In this document: piece by piece, positions 63,741 to 64,000 of the stretch
Numbering within the stretch: the first letter of the stretch is position 1
How the letters are laid out: every line of letters begins with the position of its first letter
Assembly (NCBI RefSeq): GCF_001613125.1
Contig: NZ_BDBT01000028.1
Location: 1 to 64,000 of the forward strand
Origin: Nocardia shimofusensis NBRC 100134
Lineage (GTDB): Bacteria > Actinomycetota > Actinomycetes > Mycobacteriales > Mycobacteriaceae
Reading direction: 5' to 3'
DNA length: 64,000 nt
Position numbers and translations under genes: made by a program
Notes under the pieces: model-generated
Told to the model about the DNA's origin: nothing
Databases searched by the model: none
The model's input: the letters and a program-made list of their open reading frames with translations, nothing else

Positions 63741-64000
63741 TTGACGACGGTATCCGCCGGAGGGCCGGTGGCACACGCCCCGGCGCGTGGAAACGGTAGC
63801 GACTATGCGGTGTTGCTGCGGCGGGTCCGCGACGCCGGACTGATGGAGCGGCGGCCGTCGTATTACCTGGTGCGGACCGCCGTGGTGGTGGGTGCGTTGC
63901 TCGGCGGATGGGGTGTGTTCTTCGCGCTCGGCGCCACGTGGTGGCAGTTGCTCACCGCCGTCGTCCTGGGGGCGATCCTCCCGCAGTTCGCCTTTCTCGG
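63741..64000 (+). CDS. membrane fatty acid desaturase, N-terminal part (3' end outside window)
   Basis: Only the first ~86 residues are visible: a short polar start, DYAVLLRRVRDAGLMERRPSYY, and hydrophobic helices RTAVVVGALLGGWGVFFALG and WWQLLTAVVLGAILPQFAFLG. This pattern is the N-terminus of FA_desaturase (PF00487) acyl-lipid desaturases, in which the next residues are usually the first His box; that lies beyond the window. TTG 63741 gives an MTT start; GTG 63768, behind GGAGGG but only three bases away, is possible. Confidence 0.7.
   Translation, partial: MTTVSAGGPVAHAPARGNGSDYAVLLRRVRDAGLMERRPSYYLVRTAVVVGALLGGWGVFFALGATWWQLLTAVVLGAILPQFAFL

Overview
The window reads as chromosomal DNA of a mycolic-acid-containing actinobacterium, most likely Nocardia or a close relative. 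GC content is very high, GTG starts are frequent, and many neighbouring genes overlap by four bases (ATGA or GTGA). The core also follows the gene order I remember for M. tuberculosis H37Rv from about Rv3240c (secA1) to Rv3268: LCP protein, rmlD, manC, manA, tobH-like, pmmA, DUF3499, whiB2, fbiAB, alkB with rubredoxins, sahH, tmk, mtrAB-lpqB, comF, hpf and secA1. Synteny statements rest on memory of that map, not on a comparison I could run.

Layout. 1-6686: the end of a large SMC-like ATPase gene with a coupled partner, small housekeeping genes (YchJ-like, Rdx-type, FmdB-type), a carboxylesterase, a cytochrome P450 and a TIGR03089 protein. 6674-10434: envelope polysaccharide genes (LCP ligase, rmlD, manC) without the rhamnosyltransferase gene wbbL that usually lies between the last two. 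10645-13800: an inserted phytoene-dehydrogenase-like oxidoreductase, an SDR and an XRE regulator. 13814-22592: mannose metabolism (manA, tobH-like, pmmA), whiB2 and F420 synthesis (fbiA, fbiB), a block that appears inverted relative to M. tuberculosis. 22785-26336: two AlkB alkane hydroxylases, two rubredoxins and a TetR regulator. 26444-34843: sahH, tmk, mtrA-mtrB-lpqB, comF, hpf. 34988-43307: thiolase, BluB, two tandem desaturases with their reductase, a small unknown protein and a WS/DGAT-like protein. 43616-49269: secA1, then a LuxR regulator divergent from a FAD oxidase.

The accessory part, 49327-60443, is the most interesting. A vWA protein, a PP2C phosphatase and a kinase-like protein form a TerY-P type signalling triad whose kinase carries three predicted membrane helices and an outer domain. 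Upstream lies a decayed DUF4352 gene and, divergently, an HTH-bearing N-6 adenine DNA methylase coupled to a 47-residue ORF. Next comes a four-gene oxidative operon (a PF10118-type protein with a complete ferritin-like di-iron motif, ferredoxin reductase, flavin monooxygenase, SDR) divergent from a TetR regulator, with three AATGTTGC half-sites between them. The window ends with a UDG-like protein, a small unknown gene, a DUF2797 protein and the start of another fatty acid desaturase gene.

Regulatory DNA seen by eye includes a LexA-type box upstream of whiB2, a pair of inverted DnaA-type boxes between lpqB and comF, a shared TACGnnnnCGTA element in front of the desaturase and its reductase, duplicated CCCAGAnnTCTGGG palindromes at the LuxR gene, a 23-bp tandem repeat upstream of secA1, and several strong hairpin terminators. 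I saw no rRNA, tRNA, CRISPR array, insertion sequence or phage genes.
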